Source of the DNA: JTS-RE9 sp964649195 | GTDB lineage: Bacteria; Planctomycetota; Phycisphaerae; Phycisphaerales; Phycisphaeraceae | DNA: 64,000 nucleotides | Direction: 5' to 3' | Assembly (NCBI GenBank): GCA_964649195.1 | Contig: CAZYPK010000005.1 | Span: 8,029 to 72,028, forward strand | In this document: piece by piece, positions 1 to 9,316 of the stretch | Numbering within the stretch: the first letter of the stretch is position 1 | Layout: the number at the start of each line of letters is the position of its first letter | Notes under the pieces: generated by a model | What the model saw: the letters and a program-made list of their open reading frames with translations, nothing else | Told to the model about the DNA's origin: nothing | The model's database searches: none | Program-made: the position numbers and the translations under genes

Positions 1-403
1 ATTCGTTGCGCTGGCTGGGCGTTTCAAATTTGGTGCCGCAGTCCTGGCAGAATTTGCTGTCGGGCTTGACCGCGCAGCCGCAGGAATGGCAAAGGCCCGC
101 GAGATGGGCAACGCCGGGAATCTGCTTCACCCGCTGCCAGAGCTGATGGCTGGAGGGGCCGCGCACCGGGGCATCGGGCTTGATGCGGCCGGCGGCGATG
201 AGCTTGCGCAGGATGGTGATGTCGCAGCCGGGACCGTAAGGCTTGTTGGGCAGACGGAAAAACCACGGCCCCATCGCAATCTGCGTCGCGGTCATGGACA
301 GGTCATCAAGCACCCCGCCGCAGTCCGTGCAGCGGGGCGGCACGCCTGCGGGAACGGTCTCAGGCAACGGATGGCGGGTACCGCAATAAGGGCAGATATC
401 CAA
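1..403 (-). CDS. Zinc-ribbon / GYF-like protein, 3' end cut by window edge
   Basis: A minus-strand open frame begins at a TTG (position 403) preceded by GGAG at an 8-base spacing and runs off the left edge of the window. The translation starts LDICPYCGTRH and has a second CxxC pair (CTDCG), then a segment around GPWFFRLPNKPYGPG that resembles the GYF_2 domain, and then CHSCG and CQDCG pairs. This is two zinc ribbons around a GYF-like module, an arrangement common in planctomycete regulatory or membrane-anchored proteins. Any membrane segment would lie beyond the window. The function is unknown. The start codon is inferred from the ribosome site because no ATG is available upstream in frame. 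Confidence 0.7.
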   Translation of the reverse strand, partial: MDICPYCGTRHPLPETVPAGVPPRCTDCGGVLDDLSMTATQIAMGPWFFRLPNKPYGPGCDITILRKLIAAGRIKPDAPVRGPSSHQLWQRVKQIPGVAHLAGLCHSCGCAVKPDSKFCQDCGTKFETPSQRNE

Positions 404-502
404 GGTCGAATCTCCGGCCAGGGCGTGGTTCGTGGAGAATATAAAGGAACGCGAAGGGATGGTACGGTGGGGGGCGTTTAATTTCCGGTTGGCGTGCGGC
501 CT

Positions 503-651
503 GAAATCACAAATCGCAATCCCCAAATCTCAAACAAGCTCCAATTCCAAAGAAAAAAGGGGGAAATCATGCGAGATCCGAATTCCTTATTTTTTATCTT
601 CCGCATTTTGGAGCTTGTTTGGAACTTGAGCTTTGCCATTTGGAGTTTTCC
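503..651. repeat. Palindromic repeat family A, copy A1
   Basis: This is an imperfect inverted repeat of about 150 bases. The left arm carries CAAACAAGCTCCAATTCC, the right arm carries GGAGCTTGTTTGGAACTTG, and the core holds GATCCGAATTCC. The copy at 25782-25922 is the same element in the opposite orientation, with the core conserved. It fills most of the non-coding stretch after the zinc-ribbon gene start. The rest of 404-1038 shows no gene. Confidence 0.85.
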
Positions 652-806
652 AACGAAGGCAGATCGGAGAACCAAACGGCCCCGGGCGTTTGTCCATCGC
701 ATCGAAACTGAGGGTGTCTCTTTATTCCTAAACGCACCAAAGGGTTGCATGTCCAAAAAAATCTGGAAAATCAGTGAACAGTTGGCCTGTTGGGGCGTTG
801 TTTCTA

Positions 807-835
807 TTGACCGCAAGCTGTCGAAGCATTAGACT
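807..835 (+). promoter_or_regulatory. Candidate sigma70-type promoter for the DUF1800-DUF1501 pair
   Basis: TTGACC (807-812) and TAGACT (830-835) are separated by 17 bases. The element lies about 200 bases before the DUF1800 start with no other gene between. The match is moderate and based on consensus only. Confidence 0.3.
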
Positions 836-1038
836 TCACTGCATCGCGGCTGTTCCAAGTCCGAGTTCCCAAGCCGTTTTAGCTCTTGCGATGAAGGCCC
901 GATACTTGTCAAGGCCTGCAAGGCCTGTTGATGTGATGGGTGTTTTTTTCAGAGAGCCGTCATTCGAGCGGCGTGTTGGGTGAAGTTTTCCGGCCCCCGG
1001 GCAGCGTTGTGTTGAACGATCCCTTTGGGAGTTTCTCC

Positions 1039-2685
1039 ATGTATTCCTCGATCAGCGCGAAATTCACAGCCATCATGGCGATGATCGTTGCGGTTGTCTG
1101 CGTCTCCTCCCTCTCGGCGCAGACCGTGCGCGAGATCGACATGCTCGAACGCATCGGCATGAGGGAGGCAGGCATCAAAGGCCCCGCTTCCACGGACAAC
1201 CACAAAAAGCTCACCCCGGAACAGGCGCTTCGCGTCCGCATCCTGGAGATCGAGTCCGGCGCCCGCGCCTTCGCCAACCGCATCCCCGATTCGGAGATCA
1301 TCCCCGGCCCGCCGCTCGATGAACGCGAGCAGGTCGTGCATGCCTTGAACCGGCTGGCCTTTGGCGGCCGCCTGGGCGAGGTGGATGAGGTCGTCCGGCA
1401 CGGCGGATGGTATAGCTGGGTCGAGCAGCAGCTCAACCCGGATGACATTTCCGATTCCAAGCTCGAAGCGATGGTGGCCGAGCGATTCCCCTGGACGAAG
1501 ATGTCGATGCAGCAGATGGTGGGGAAGTACCCGATCCCGGAGAACTACGAGAACCAGCCGCAGCTTCGCCGGGAGTTGCCCGAGTATGTCGTGCTTCGCG
1601 CAGCCTTGAGCAATCGGCAGTTCAAGGAGGTGATGTGCGAGTTCTGGCGCAACCACTTCTGCATCAACCAGCCCGAAGGCAACGCCCCGCTGCGGTCCTA
1701 CACCGCGGTGCATTATGAGGATCACGTCATCCGCAAGCACGCTTTTGGCCGGTTCGAGGACATGCTCATCGCCTCGGCCACCCATGCGGGCATGTTGGAG
1801 TACCTGGACAACTACGTCAGCCGTCGCGGGGCATGGAACGAAAACTATGCCCGCGAACTGATGGAACTGCACACCCTCGGCGCCGACCGTTACTACAACG
1901 AGCAGGATGTGCTCGAACTTTCCCTGACGCTCACCGGCTGGACCTTCAACCGGGACACGCTTCAGTATTACTTCCGCAGCGATTGGCACGACACCGCCGC
2001 CCACAAACTGCTGGGCAAGCGGATCCCCGCCGGCAAGGAAGGCGGCGAATACGCCCTCAAACTGCTGGCCTACCACCCCGGCACCGCCCGCTATATCTCC
2101 GAAAAACTCTGCAAGTACCTCGTCAACGACAATCCGCCCAGGGCCTTGGTGCAGAAGGTCACCAGCACCTTCATTTCCAGCAGGGGCGACCTGAAAAAGG
2201 TTTACCGCGAGATCGTCATGAGCGAGGAGTTCATGAGCCGCCTCAATTACAAGGCCAAGTTCAAGACCCCCTTCGAGTTCACCATCAGCGCCCTCCGCGC
2301 CACCAACGCGGACCTGAGCGGCAGCCTGGTCTCCACCACCGACAACGTCATGCAGATGGGCCAGATGATCTATGGCTGCGATGACCCGACAGGCTACTAT
2401 GATTACGCGGAAGCCTGGCTCGACGCCGGCGTGCTCACCAAACGCTGGAATTACGCCTACGGCCTGATGGCCAACAAGATCCGCGGCGTCTCCGTCGATC
2501 CGAAAATGACCGAGGCCTTCAAAGCCGAGAAGCCCGAAGACATGCGGGCCAAGGTGCTCAAAGAGTTCATCGGCGGCGATGTCGGCGACCACGAAGACAA
2601 ACTGCTGCTCCTGCTGGCCCAAAAGGGCGACATCGCCAAAATGATCGCCATCACCGTCGGTTCACCCTCGTTCCAACAGCAATAA
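1039..2685 (+). CDS. DUF1800 family exported protein
   Basis: The 548-residue product starts at the ATG after GGGAG (spacing 7), which gives a normal signal peptide (MYSSISAKFTAIMAMIVAVV, then a likely cleavage after SLSA). Further upstream starts would place the hydrophobic segment internally. The body has DUF1800 hallmarks: FWRNHFCIN near residue 200, ARELMELHTLG, LTLTGWTF and a HKLLGKRIPAG segment. The family is widespread in planctomycetes and its biochemical role is not established. It is almost always followed by a DUF1501 gene, as here 80 bases downstream, so the two probably form an operon and act together outside the cytoplasm. Length and motif order are normal. Confidence 0.9.
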   Translation: MYSSISAKFTAIMAMIVAVVCVSSLSAQTVREIDMLERIGMREAGIKGPASTDNHKKLTPEQALRVRILEIESGARAFANRIPDSEIIPGPPLDEREQVVHALNRLAFGGRLGEVDEVVRHGGWYSWVEQQLNPDDISDSKLEAMVAERFPWTKMSMQQMVGKYPIPENYENQPQLRRELPEYVVLRAALSNRQFKEVMCEFWRNHFCINQPEGNAPLRSYTAVHYEDHVIRKHAFGRFEDMLIASATHAGMLEYLDNYVSRRGAWNENYARELMELHTLGADRYYNEQDVLELSLTLTGWTFNRDTLQYYFRSDWHDTAAHKLLGKRIPAGKEGGEYALKLLAYHPGTARYISEKLCKYLVNDNPPRALVQKVTSTFISSRGDLKKVYREIVMSEEFMSRLNYKAKFKTPFEFTISALRATNADLSGSLVSTTDNVMQMGQMIYGCDDPTGYYDYAEAWLDAGVLTKRWNYAYGLMANKIRGVSVDPKMTEAFKAEKPEDMRAKVLKEFIGGDVGDHEDKLLLLLAQKGDIAKMIAITVGSPSFQQQ

Positions 2686-2696
2686 GAATCGAGTTC

Positions 2697-2725
2697 AGGC
2701 ACGGCATCTTCAAGATGCCGTGCCT
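2697..2725. promoter_or_regulatory. Perfect 14-bp hairpin between DUF1800 and DUF1501
   Basis: AGGCACGGCATCTT and its exact reverse complement are separated by one base. There is no following T-run, so it is not an obvious intrinsic terminator. It could protect or divide the two-gene transcript. Confidence 0.75.
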
Positions 2726-2765
2726 CTGATAACCTGAAATTTCCATCCTTCAAGGGAGCACTCAC

Positions 2766-4172
2766 ATGGGTTCATCACGACGCGACTTCCTCACCAACTC
2801 CGGCATGGTCGCACTGACCGCCTACGGCGCGATGTCCATGGACGCCATCCGCGCCCAGGCACAGAGTGATTACAACAAACAACCCACCGGCTCCGTGGAC
2901 GACTGGCGCCAGAAGCCCACCCTCGTCTGCATCTACCTCCGCGGCGGCGCCGATGCCCTCCATGCCTTCGTGCCCGTCGGCGACTCCGCCTACTACCAGT
3001 TCCGCCCGACCATCGCCATTCCCGCCAAAGCGGGCGGCGGCAACCGTAACGCGGCCCTGACCGATGTCTTCGCCGACAAATACTGGGGCCTCAACCCCTA
3101 CATGAAGAGCCTTGTGCCCCTGTTTGAAAAGGGCATGGTCGCCCCCATCCAGAACGTCGGCTCACCCGACGGCACGCGCAGCCACTTCGAAGCCCAGGAT
3201 TACATGGAGCGCGGCGCCCCCGGCAACAAGCGCATCACCCAGGGCTGGCTCAACCGCTACCTCTGGCTGACCCGCAAGAAGACCGATGCCCCGCTGCGCG
3301 GCCTCTCCGCCCGCAACCTCCTGCCCCGTTCCCTGCGCGGCAAGTACCCGGTCCTCGCCGGCAACAACAAGGCTGAAGACATGAACACCTTCGAGGATCT
3401 CTACTCGATGGACAACATGGTCAACAAGTCGGCCCGTGAAGGAGCCGGCAACGTCAAGGGTTCCAGCCTCGAGGACATCCCCACGGAAGACGCGGAGATG
3501 AAGGCCCTCAAGAAGCAGCTCACCGCCGAGTGGGCCCGCGATGTCATCACCGAGTCCGGCACCAATGCCGTCGAACGCATCAAGGCCCTCGAAGTGGCCC
3601 AGCGAACCCCGATCAGCGGCGATGCCAAGTACCCCGGCGGCGGCCTCGCTCCGCAACTTATCACCATCGCCAAGTGCATCAAGGCCAACGTCGGCCTCGA
3701 AGTCGCCCAGGCCGACTACGGCGGATGGGACTCCCACCGCGGTCAGGGCGGCGTGGACGGCAACGTCTCCCGCATGCTCGGCCACGTCTCCGACTGCATC
3801 GCCGCCTTCATGCGTGACCTGGGCGACCGCTCCAACAAGGTGCTGGTCCTGGTCATGAGCGAATTCGGCCGCGAAGTCAAGGAGAACGGCTCCAACGGCA
3901 CCGATCACGGCCGCGCCGGCATGATGCTCGCCGTCGGCGGGCCGGAACTGGTCAAGGGTCAGCGGAAGCAGATGTGGGGCACGTGGAACGGCATGGCCGA
4001 GATGAACTATGGCCGCTTCCAGCCGGTGAAGACCGACTTCCGCGATGTCTTCGCCGAGTCGCTGGGCAAGATGTTCCACTTCGATGTCGCCCGGCAGACC
4101 GAAATGTTCCCCGGCTACGCCGGCCTCAAGGCCAGCCAGCTCAACTTCCTCAACGAAATCCCCAAGGCCTGA
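2766..4172 (+). CDS. DUF1501 family Tat-exported protein
   Basis: The 468-residue product begins MGSSRRDFLTNSGMVALTAY, a twin-arginine signal (SRRDF) followed by a hydrophobic stretch, so export in folded form is predicted. The DUF1501 body shows CIYLRGGADALHAF, PDGTRSHFEAQDY, DYGGWDSHRG and VMSEFGREVKENGSNGTDHG. These match the alkaline-phosphatase-like sulfatase fold to which DUF1501 has been linked; the enzymatic role is unproven. GGGAG precedes the start. It lies 80 bases after the DUF1800 gene on the same strand and is followed by a strong terminator, so the pair is a closed unit. Confidence 0.92.
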   Translation: MGSSRRDFLTNSGMVALTAYGAMSMDAIRAQAQSDYNKQPTGSVDDWRQKPTLVCIYLRGGADALHAFVPVGDSAYYQFRPTIAIPAKAGGGNRNAALTDVFADKYWGLNPYMKSLVPLFEKGMVAPIQNVGSPDGTRSHFEAQDYMERGAPGNKRITQGWLNRYLWLTRKKTDAPLRGLSARNLLPRSLRGKYPVLAGNNKAEDMNTFEDLYSMDNMVNKSAREGAGNVKGSSLEDIPTEDAEMKALKKQLTAEWARDVITESGTNAVERIKALEVAQRTPISGDAKYPGGGLAPQLITIAKCIKANVGLEVAQADYGGWDSHRGQGGVDGNVSRMLGHVSDCIAAFMRDLGDRSNKVLVLVMSEFGREVKENGSNGTDHGRAGMMLAVGGPELVKGQRKQMWGTWNGMAEMNYGRFQPVKTDFRDVFAESLGKMFHFDVARQTEMFPGYAGLKASQLNFLNEIPKA

Positions 4173-4199
4173 GCCAACGCCGGCCCATCAACCTCCCCC

Positions 4200-4228
4200 A
4201 ACCGCGGCTCCCCGAGCCGCGGTTTTTT
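4200..4228 (+). terminator. Rho-independent terminator after DUF1501
   Basis: AACCGCGGCTC and GAGCCGCGGTT form an 11-bp stem around a CCC loop, followed directly by a T-run. It lies 27 bases after the DUF1501 stop. Confidence 0.9.
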
Positions 4229-4252
4229 CATGGGATTCCCGAATCACCCGGC

Positions 4253-4426
4253 GAGCCGCGACGTAACACGTCGCGGACGTGAGCGACAAAAATGGCGTGA
4301 CCATCGCGCAGCGGATCACGGGATGCGAAAACGACCGGTGCCCGGCCGTCTTCGCGTCCCATGATCCTCCGCATGACGAACACGCCATCTCTCCGTTCAT
4401 CTCCGCGACGTGTCACGTCGCGGCTC
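4253..4426. repeat. Palindromic repeat family C, copy C1
   Basis: This is a 174-bp MITE-like element. Each end is itself a hairpin: GCCGCGACGTAACACGTCGCGG on the left (its two halves pair around ACGTAACACGT) and CCGCGACGTGTCACGTCGCGG on the right. The inner arms are imperfect reverse complements, for example GCGGATCACGGGATGCG against CGTCCCATGATCCTCCGC. There is no open frame of substance. Confidence 0.85.
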
Positions 4427-4493
4427 ACTCTTATCCCGAACTCAGGTGCAGCGGCTCGGATGCGTTTCAATCCCGTTTTCGGTGTCACAGCCA

Positions 4494-4522
4494 TTGACAT
4501 TGAATCTCAATCGTGATAATGT
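4494..4522 (+). promoter_or_regulatory. Promoter of the PEP-CTERM gene
   Basis: A perfect TTGACA (4494-4499) is followed by TGATAATGT. TAATGT gives a 17-base spacer, and GATAAT gives 15 with a better -10 match. The gene start is 50 to 60 bases downstream. Confidence 0.65.
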
Positions 4523-4572
4523 AACAGCGCGCCTGAGACTCAGATTCAACAAACCCAACAAGGAGATGTGAG

Positions 4573-6573
4573 ATGACCGCAAAGCAGTGTCGCCAACGGA
4601 ATCGCATGACCCGCCGCATCACCCAATTTGTCGCCACTGCGATGCTTCTGCTGATGGCGTCGAGCAGTTTTGCGCTGGACAATCTGGCTTTGTACTTTGA
4701 CAAGAATGTGACGACGAATGGCTCAGCCATCGGCGGATTTCGTTATGACGCCGCTTCGGACAGTTTCTGGATCACCACCTTTGTTACGGCTGGTGCGCAG
4801 ATTCGCAACGTCGCATGGAATGGCAGCGCCTATGCGCCCACCGGCACAGGCTCCGGTGCGGCCAACGGCGGCCATGTCAGCGAAGCCACTTGGTATCTCT
4901 TCAAACGTGCCGATGACACACAGACGACTGCAACGCCCAACTTCAACAACAATTGGTCGGGCAGCCAGATGACCGTCGGCAATATCATCCTGAATCCGAC
5001 TGCCATCACCATCAACGGCACCACTCATGCAGCGGGAACGCTCGCGCTCATCAACGACACGGGTAACAATGTCGTTGAACAGCCCGGTTCCGTCTCCCAT
5101 CCTGAACTCAACAAACATCTCTACTGGTACAACCTGACCGAGACATTCACCAGTACGCCCGTCGGACCCACGAACGCACCCGGTGCAGGCACCGACTACA
5201 ACGGCAACGGCATTGTTGATTGGAACGATCAGTTCCTCGCGGTCATCACCCACAGCGACCTGAATCTGGCCGATGGCCGTTTGGCCAGCGACATCACGGC
5301 ACAGAATCTTGCACGATCATTCGCGTTTTCTTCGGACGGCCAGTCGATCTATATGCTCGATGCGGGCAGCAACTACGGCGGCATCTACAAGGTGGATCTG
5401 ACGACCACCGGTTCCATTACGAAGGTGCTCGACGCCGAAGGGACCGGCATCGCAATCAATACGGAACCTGGCGTCATTCATACATCGGTGCGCAATTTCG
5501 GGTTTGCCGGCACGGGTGATCAGGTGGTTGTCGAAGGCTCAACAGGCTTGGGAAACAACGGCGGCATCAACGCCTACCTCGACAACGGCACCACGTTCGA
5601 TACCACTACTCCCGTCCCCGTCCTCACCGCCGCCCAGTTTCAGGCGTTCTCCGAAAAGAGCGCCATCCCCGGCTATTCGTCGATCACCTTTGATGCCGCC
5701 GGCAACATGTACTTCACGGAAGACACCACAACCGATGGCATATTCATGCTGGACACCGCCGGTCGTCTGGTGAAGATCGTCTCCCCAGGCGAACGTGCCG
5801 CTTTGTATGCCCAGGAAGCGGCGGCGGACGGCTATGGCGCCAGCCTTCTTGATCTTCAAGCTCGAACCAATACCTCGCTGGGATTCGCCATCACCGAAGT
5901 CTTTTACAGTGACTCGACGCTGGATGTGCCGCTTGGAATCCTTGTTCCGAAAGTCGGAGACTTCAACTTCGACAACCAGGTGGATGCAACGGACAAGGCC
6001 GCATTCCTTGCGGCGCTTGCGACACGAGGCACCAGCACCACCAACAGCGATCTTTACATATATGACCTCAACGGTTCCGCAACCGGTTCCTCAACCGGCA
6101 CGCAGGGAAACCGGGTTTTCTCCCACTCCGCCATCGTGGACTGGAAGGATGTCAAGGTGCTTCAGTCGTTCCTTGGCTTTTCCGACGGCGATGTCAATCT
6201 CGACATGATCGTGGACTATCTGGACCTCGATACGATGGCGGCCAACTATTTCACGCTGGGCGGGCCTGCCGACAAGACGTGGAGGGATGGCGACATCGCC
6301 AGCATCGATCCGTTTTATGCCTCCAATGCGATTGATGCCAATCTCGTTGATTTCACCGATTTGCTGCTGCTCGCTCAGAATTGGGATTTGCTCACGCCGA
6401 CCTTCGCGGACCTCGATGAGCATGGCTATGTCGGTCAGTTCCGCGAAGACGTGATTCGGGCATTCAACATCACTGATACACCGCCTTCCGCGACGGTGCC
6501 CGAGCCGGCGACCGCGTTCCTGGGATTGATCGGATCGGCCGTTCTTGTCGGTCGTCGTCGTGTGGTCCGTTGA
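4573..6573 (+). CDS. PEP-CTERM sorted surface protein with dockerin-like calcium loops
   Basis: The product has 666 residues. AAGGAG lies 7 bases before the ATG, and a consensus promoter is upstream. The N-terminus has a basic region and then QFVATAMLLLMASSSFA, a signal peptide. The C-terminus is VPEPATAFLGLIGSAVLVG followed by RRR, a textbook PEP-CTERM signal (PEP motif, hydrophobic span, basic tail) for exosortase processing. The body has a beta-propeller-like part (FSSDGQSIYMLDAG) and EF-hand/dockerin-like loops at GDFNFDNQVDATD, DGDVNLDMIVDYLDLDT and YNGNGIVDWND. The protein is probably released to the cell surface or matrix; its binding partner is unknown. Base composition is less GC-rich than that of its neighbours. 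Confidence 0.9.
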   Translation: MTAKQCRQRNRMTRRITQFVATAMLLLMASSSFALDNLALYFDKNVTTNGSAIGGFRYDAASDSFWITTFVTAGAQIRNVAWNGSAYAPTGTGSGAANGGHVSEATWYLFKRADDTQTTATPNFNNNWSGSQMTVGNIILNPTAITINGTTHAAGTLALINDTGNNVVEQPGSVSHPELNKHLYWYNLTETFTSTPVGPTNAPGAGTDYNGNGIVDWNDQFLAVITHSDLNLADGRLASDITAQNLARSFAFSSDGQSIYMLDAGSNYGGIYKVDLTTTGSITKVLDAEGTGIAINTEPGVIHTSVRNFGFAGTGDQVVVEGSTGLGNNGGINAYLDNGTTFDTTTPVPVLTAAQFQAFSEKSAIPGYSSITFDAAGNMYFTEDTTTDGIFMLDTAGRLVKIVSPGERAALYAQEAAADGYGASLLDLQARTNTSLGFAITEVFYSDSTLDVPLGILVPKVGDFNFDNQVDATDKAAFLAALATRGTSTTNSDLYIYDLNGSATGSSTGTQGNRVFSHSAIVDWKDVKVLQSFLGFSDGDVNLDMIVDYLDLDTMAANYFTLGGPADKTWRDGDIASIDPFYASNAIDANLVDFTDLLLLAQNWDLLTPTFADLDEHGYVGQFREDVIRAFNITDTPPSATVPEPATAFLGLIGSAVLVGRRRVVR

Positions 6574-6680
6574 CCGATGGCTGTGCCGTCTCAGGCCGTC
6601 CCTCGTGGCTGGCCTGAGACGGCGCATGAGTTTGAACGCATCATGATCGATCCATGGCGGGGTCGATCCGGAGACTTGAC

Positions 6681-7403
6681 GTGTTGAATATGGAAATCTC
6701 GAATCAGGGTGTGGTTGCCGGACATGAGGCATCCGATTGTGCCGTCGTCGTCACTCGTCGTCACGGCGGATTTACGCTTGTTGAGATTCTTGTCGCTGTG
6801 GCGATCATCTCGCTGCTCATCGCCATTCTGTTGCCGATGCTCGGTCGTTGGCGCAATGCGGCCCATACCGCCTCATGCCTGAGCAACCTGCACAACATCT
6901 ACACGGCGACAGCGATGTATTCGTTTGCGAACAACCGCAAACTCCCTGATGGATATACGGTCGGCAACCACGCCTACCGCATGGCCCCGGGAAAAATGAC
7001 GCCGGGCGATCCAAGCGCCATACCGGAACGCTACGGCTGGGCCTACGTGCTCGATCAATTCGGCAGCATGAAAGGCACGAGTCAGGGATGGGTCTGCCCG
7101 GCTGCACAGCGCTGGATGCAGGACCTGGGCAACACCTATGCATTCATCAATGTCGATTCGCCGACGAATAAATATAACATATTCCGCATTGAACAACTCA
7201 TCCAGTATAATCCTAATTTTGTAATCATGTGGGATAACTACAACTTATTGCCTGGTCTGAGTGGATTTCGAGGCAAATTTAACGGTTACAACATTCCCGT
7301 CGCCAATCAGATTTATCCCCATAATCTGGTGGACAACAATTCAATGGGCACCGTCGGACTTTACGTTGGCGGAAACGCCCGGCTGCGAGGGCATGGGGAT
7401 TGA
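6681..7403 (+). CDS. Pseudopilin-like protein with N-terminal methylation motif
   Basis: The type IV prepilin motif GGFTLVEILVAVAIISLLIA (G before F, E at +5, then a hydrophobic helix) is followed by a globular part starting SCLSNLHNIYTATAMYSFAN. This is the layout of the very common DUF1559-type pseudopilins of planctomycetes. The GTG at 6681 has GGAG at a 7-base spacing and is preferred. An ATG at 6654 in the same frame lacks a ribosome site. The protein has about 240 residues, with a leader of about 30 residues before cleavage. It is probably assembled or matured by type II secretion or type IV pilus machinery. The segment 7150-7345 is clearly AT-richer than the surroundings. No usual H-x9-DG terminus is clear. 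Confidence 0.82.
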   Translation: MLNMEISNQGVVAGHEASDCAVVVTRRHGGFTLVEILVAVAIISLLIAILLPMLGRWRNAAHTASCLSNLHNIYTATAMYSFANNRKLPDGYTVGNHAYRMAPGKMTPGDPSAIPERYGWAYVLDQFGSMKGTSQGWVCPAAQRWMQDLGNTYAFINVDSPTNKYNIFRIEQLIQYNPNFVIMWDNYNLLPGLSGFRGKFNGYNIPVANQIYPHNLVDNNSMGTVGLYVGGNARLRGHGD

Positions 7404-7528
7404 TCCACTCGTGGAAGCTTCAACAGATCGGAATGTCTGATTGATGATATCGCATGGCCCCGGTTGACGCCGGGGGCTGTGTGGTTTTCGGTGTATATGC
7501 CTTCGAGCCTCGCGGGTCGAATTAGGTC

Positions 7529-8848
7529 ATGAATCATGTGTATTATTCCGTCATGCGAATTCCTGATTCCATTCGTCCTGTGAATTGTCTGCGTCTCGTC
7601 ATTGCGGCGGCGGTCTGTGTGTCCGCCTCCGTTGCCTTCGCCCAGGACGAGACCGTCGTTGTCGAAGGGGCGGCGGGGACGCTTTCGGCGCGGCGGGTGG
7701 TGCGGCCGCTGCTGGGGGAAGAGGTTTATGGCGCGCTGGCACGGACGCTGCGCGCGCAGTATGCCCAGCCTGCGGAGAAGTGGCCGGCGCCGGTGGTTGA
7801 CAAGGATGTGAAGTGGGCCGAGCTTGGCCGCAATCCCAGGGCGGTGTTTCCCAAGGAGAATCCATTCTCCGCGCAGAAGGCGGAACTGGGGCGGCTGCTC
7901 TTTTTTGATGCGAGGCTGTCGGCGAACCGGCAGATGTCGTGCGCCACCTGTCATGAGCCGAACCTGAGCTTCACCGACGCCCGGCAGGCGACGATCGGGA
8001 AGGATGGCAGGCCGCTCAAGCGGAACGCGCCGACGCTGATGAACGCGGGGCTGAACGAGTTTCTTTTCTGGGACGGCAGGGCGGCTTCGCTGGAGGCGCA
8101 GGCCATCGATGCGCTGACCAACGAACAGGAGATGAACAGCGATGAGAAGACGATCATCGCCCGGTTGTCGGCGCTGCCGGAGTATCGGAAGAAGTTTGCC
8201 GCAGCATTTGGTGACGCCCCCGGAAGCGCCCCCGGAAGTGCCCCCGGCAACGCCCCCGACAGCGACAAGACCATCACGATGGAGCGCACCGCGCAGGCGA
8301 TCGCCACGTTCGTGCGGACGATCGTCGGCGGGCGCAGCAGGTTTGATCAGTTCGTTTCGGGGAGGACCGATGCGCTGTCCGATGAGGCGGTTCGCGGGCT
8401 GCATCTGTTCCGCACCGAGGCGCGGTGCATGAACTGCCACAACGGGCCGAACTTCACCGATGGCCGGTTTCACGATCTGGGGCTGAGTTATTACGGTCGA
8501 TCGCTGGAGGACCTTGGGCGGTATCACATCACGAAGGACTCGAAGGATGTGGGCAGGTTCAAGACGCCGACGTTGCGGGATGTGATGCGGACTTCGCCTT
8601 ACATGCACGTGGGGCTGTTCGAGATCGATGGCGTGCTGAATCTGTATAACGCGGGGATGCCGACGTTGCGGAGGAAGCCTGGGCAGAAGGATGATCCGCT
8701 GTTTCCGGTGAAGAGCGAGCTGCTGAGGCCGCTGGGGTTGAACCGTCAGGACATGACGGACATCAAGGCGTTTCTGGAGTCGCTGACGGAGCCGCGGCGG
8801 ATGGTTCGCGTGCCGGAGCTGCCGAAGGAGGAGCAGGGGGAACGCTGA
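7529..8848 (+). CDS. Di-heme cytochrome c peroxidase / MauG family
   Basis: The 439-residue exported protein has a signal peptide ending near ASVAFAQ. The two c-type heme sites are CATCH near residue 138 and CMNCH near residue 300. Typical family segments are LGRLLFFDARLSANRQMSC, RNAPTLMNAG, FFWDGRAASLEAQA-type text and FKTPTLRDV. It would reduce hydrogen peroxide with periplasmic electrons or act as a MauG-like oxidase. Residues about 230-244 carry an unusual APGS-type tandem insert, encoded by a 9- to 12-base repeat of the CCCCCGGAAG kind that recurs elsewhere in the window. The first bases of repeat C2 overlap its stop codon (8846-8848). ATG 7553 is an alternative start. Confidence 0.92.
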   Translation: MNHVYYSVMRIPDSIRPVNCLRLVIAAAVCVSASVAFAQDETVVVEGAAGTLSARRVVRPLLGEEVYGALARTLRAQYAQPAEKWPAPVVDKDVKWAELGRNPRAVFPKENPFSAQKAELGRLLFFDARLSANRQMSCATCHEPNLSFTDARQATIGKDGRPLKRNAPTLMNAGLNEFLFWDGRAASLEAQAIDALTNEQEMNSDEKTIIARLSALPEYRKKFAAAFGDAPGSAPGSAPGNAPDSDKTITMERTAQAIATFVRTIVGGRSRFDQFVSGRTDALSDEAVRGLHLFRTEARCMNCHNGPNFTDGRFHDLGLSYYGRSLEDLGRYHITKDSKDVGRFKTPTLRDVMRTSPYMHVGLFEIDGVLNLYNAGMPTLRRKPGQKDDPLFPVKSELLRPLGLNRQDMTDIKAFLESLTEPRRMVRVPELPKEEQGER

Positions 8849-9282
8849 GCCGCGACGTAACACGTCGCGGACGTGAGCGACAAAAATGGAGTGAGCATTG
8901 CGCAGCGGATCACGGGGGGTTTGAGAAGTTTGGGTGGGTGGGGCTGAGGCTTTGCGCAAGCCCCGGCCTGGCGATCTTCAGCCTTCAGCCTTCAGCATTC
9001 AGCATTCAGTCTTCAGCCTTGAGTTGCTTCACCTTGCTTCGTGCGCCTGGGCCGGGGCTTCGCGGACTCAGCCCCAGCCACCCGGTGCGGACTCAGCTCC
9101 AGCCACCCGCCGAGTTGTGATTCGTGAACAAGCCGCGTATCGATCGCCCCTTGGCCCTCGCCCTTCCGGGCGGGGCTTGTTCCGAATACGTTCGCGCAAC
9201 ACGGGCGTTGTCATTCGTCATCTTTTGCGTAACGTATCACCCTTCTTTCCGTTCATCTCCGCGACTCGTTGAGTCGCGGCTC
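8847..9282. repeat. Family C copy C2 with a family D element (D1) inside
   Basis: The left hairpin and arm of C lie at 8847 to about 8917. The right arm, ending in the ACTCGTTGAGT hairpin, lies to 9282. Between them, from about 8918 to 9115, is a family D element: TGGGGCTGAGGC on one side and GCGGACTCAGCCCC on the other, around a run of CTTCAG repeats. Nested insertion is the simplest reading. There is no coding sequence in 8849-9316. Confidence 0.7.
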
Positions 9283-9316
9283 ATGCCGGTCGAACTCTCT
9301 TTTGAAGAGGTTTTCC

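Noticed and set aside
4279..4497. Small open frames across repeat C1
   Set aside because: They follow hairpin sequence and are not conserved in frame between C copies.
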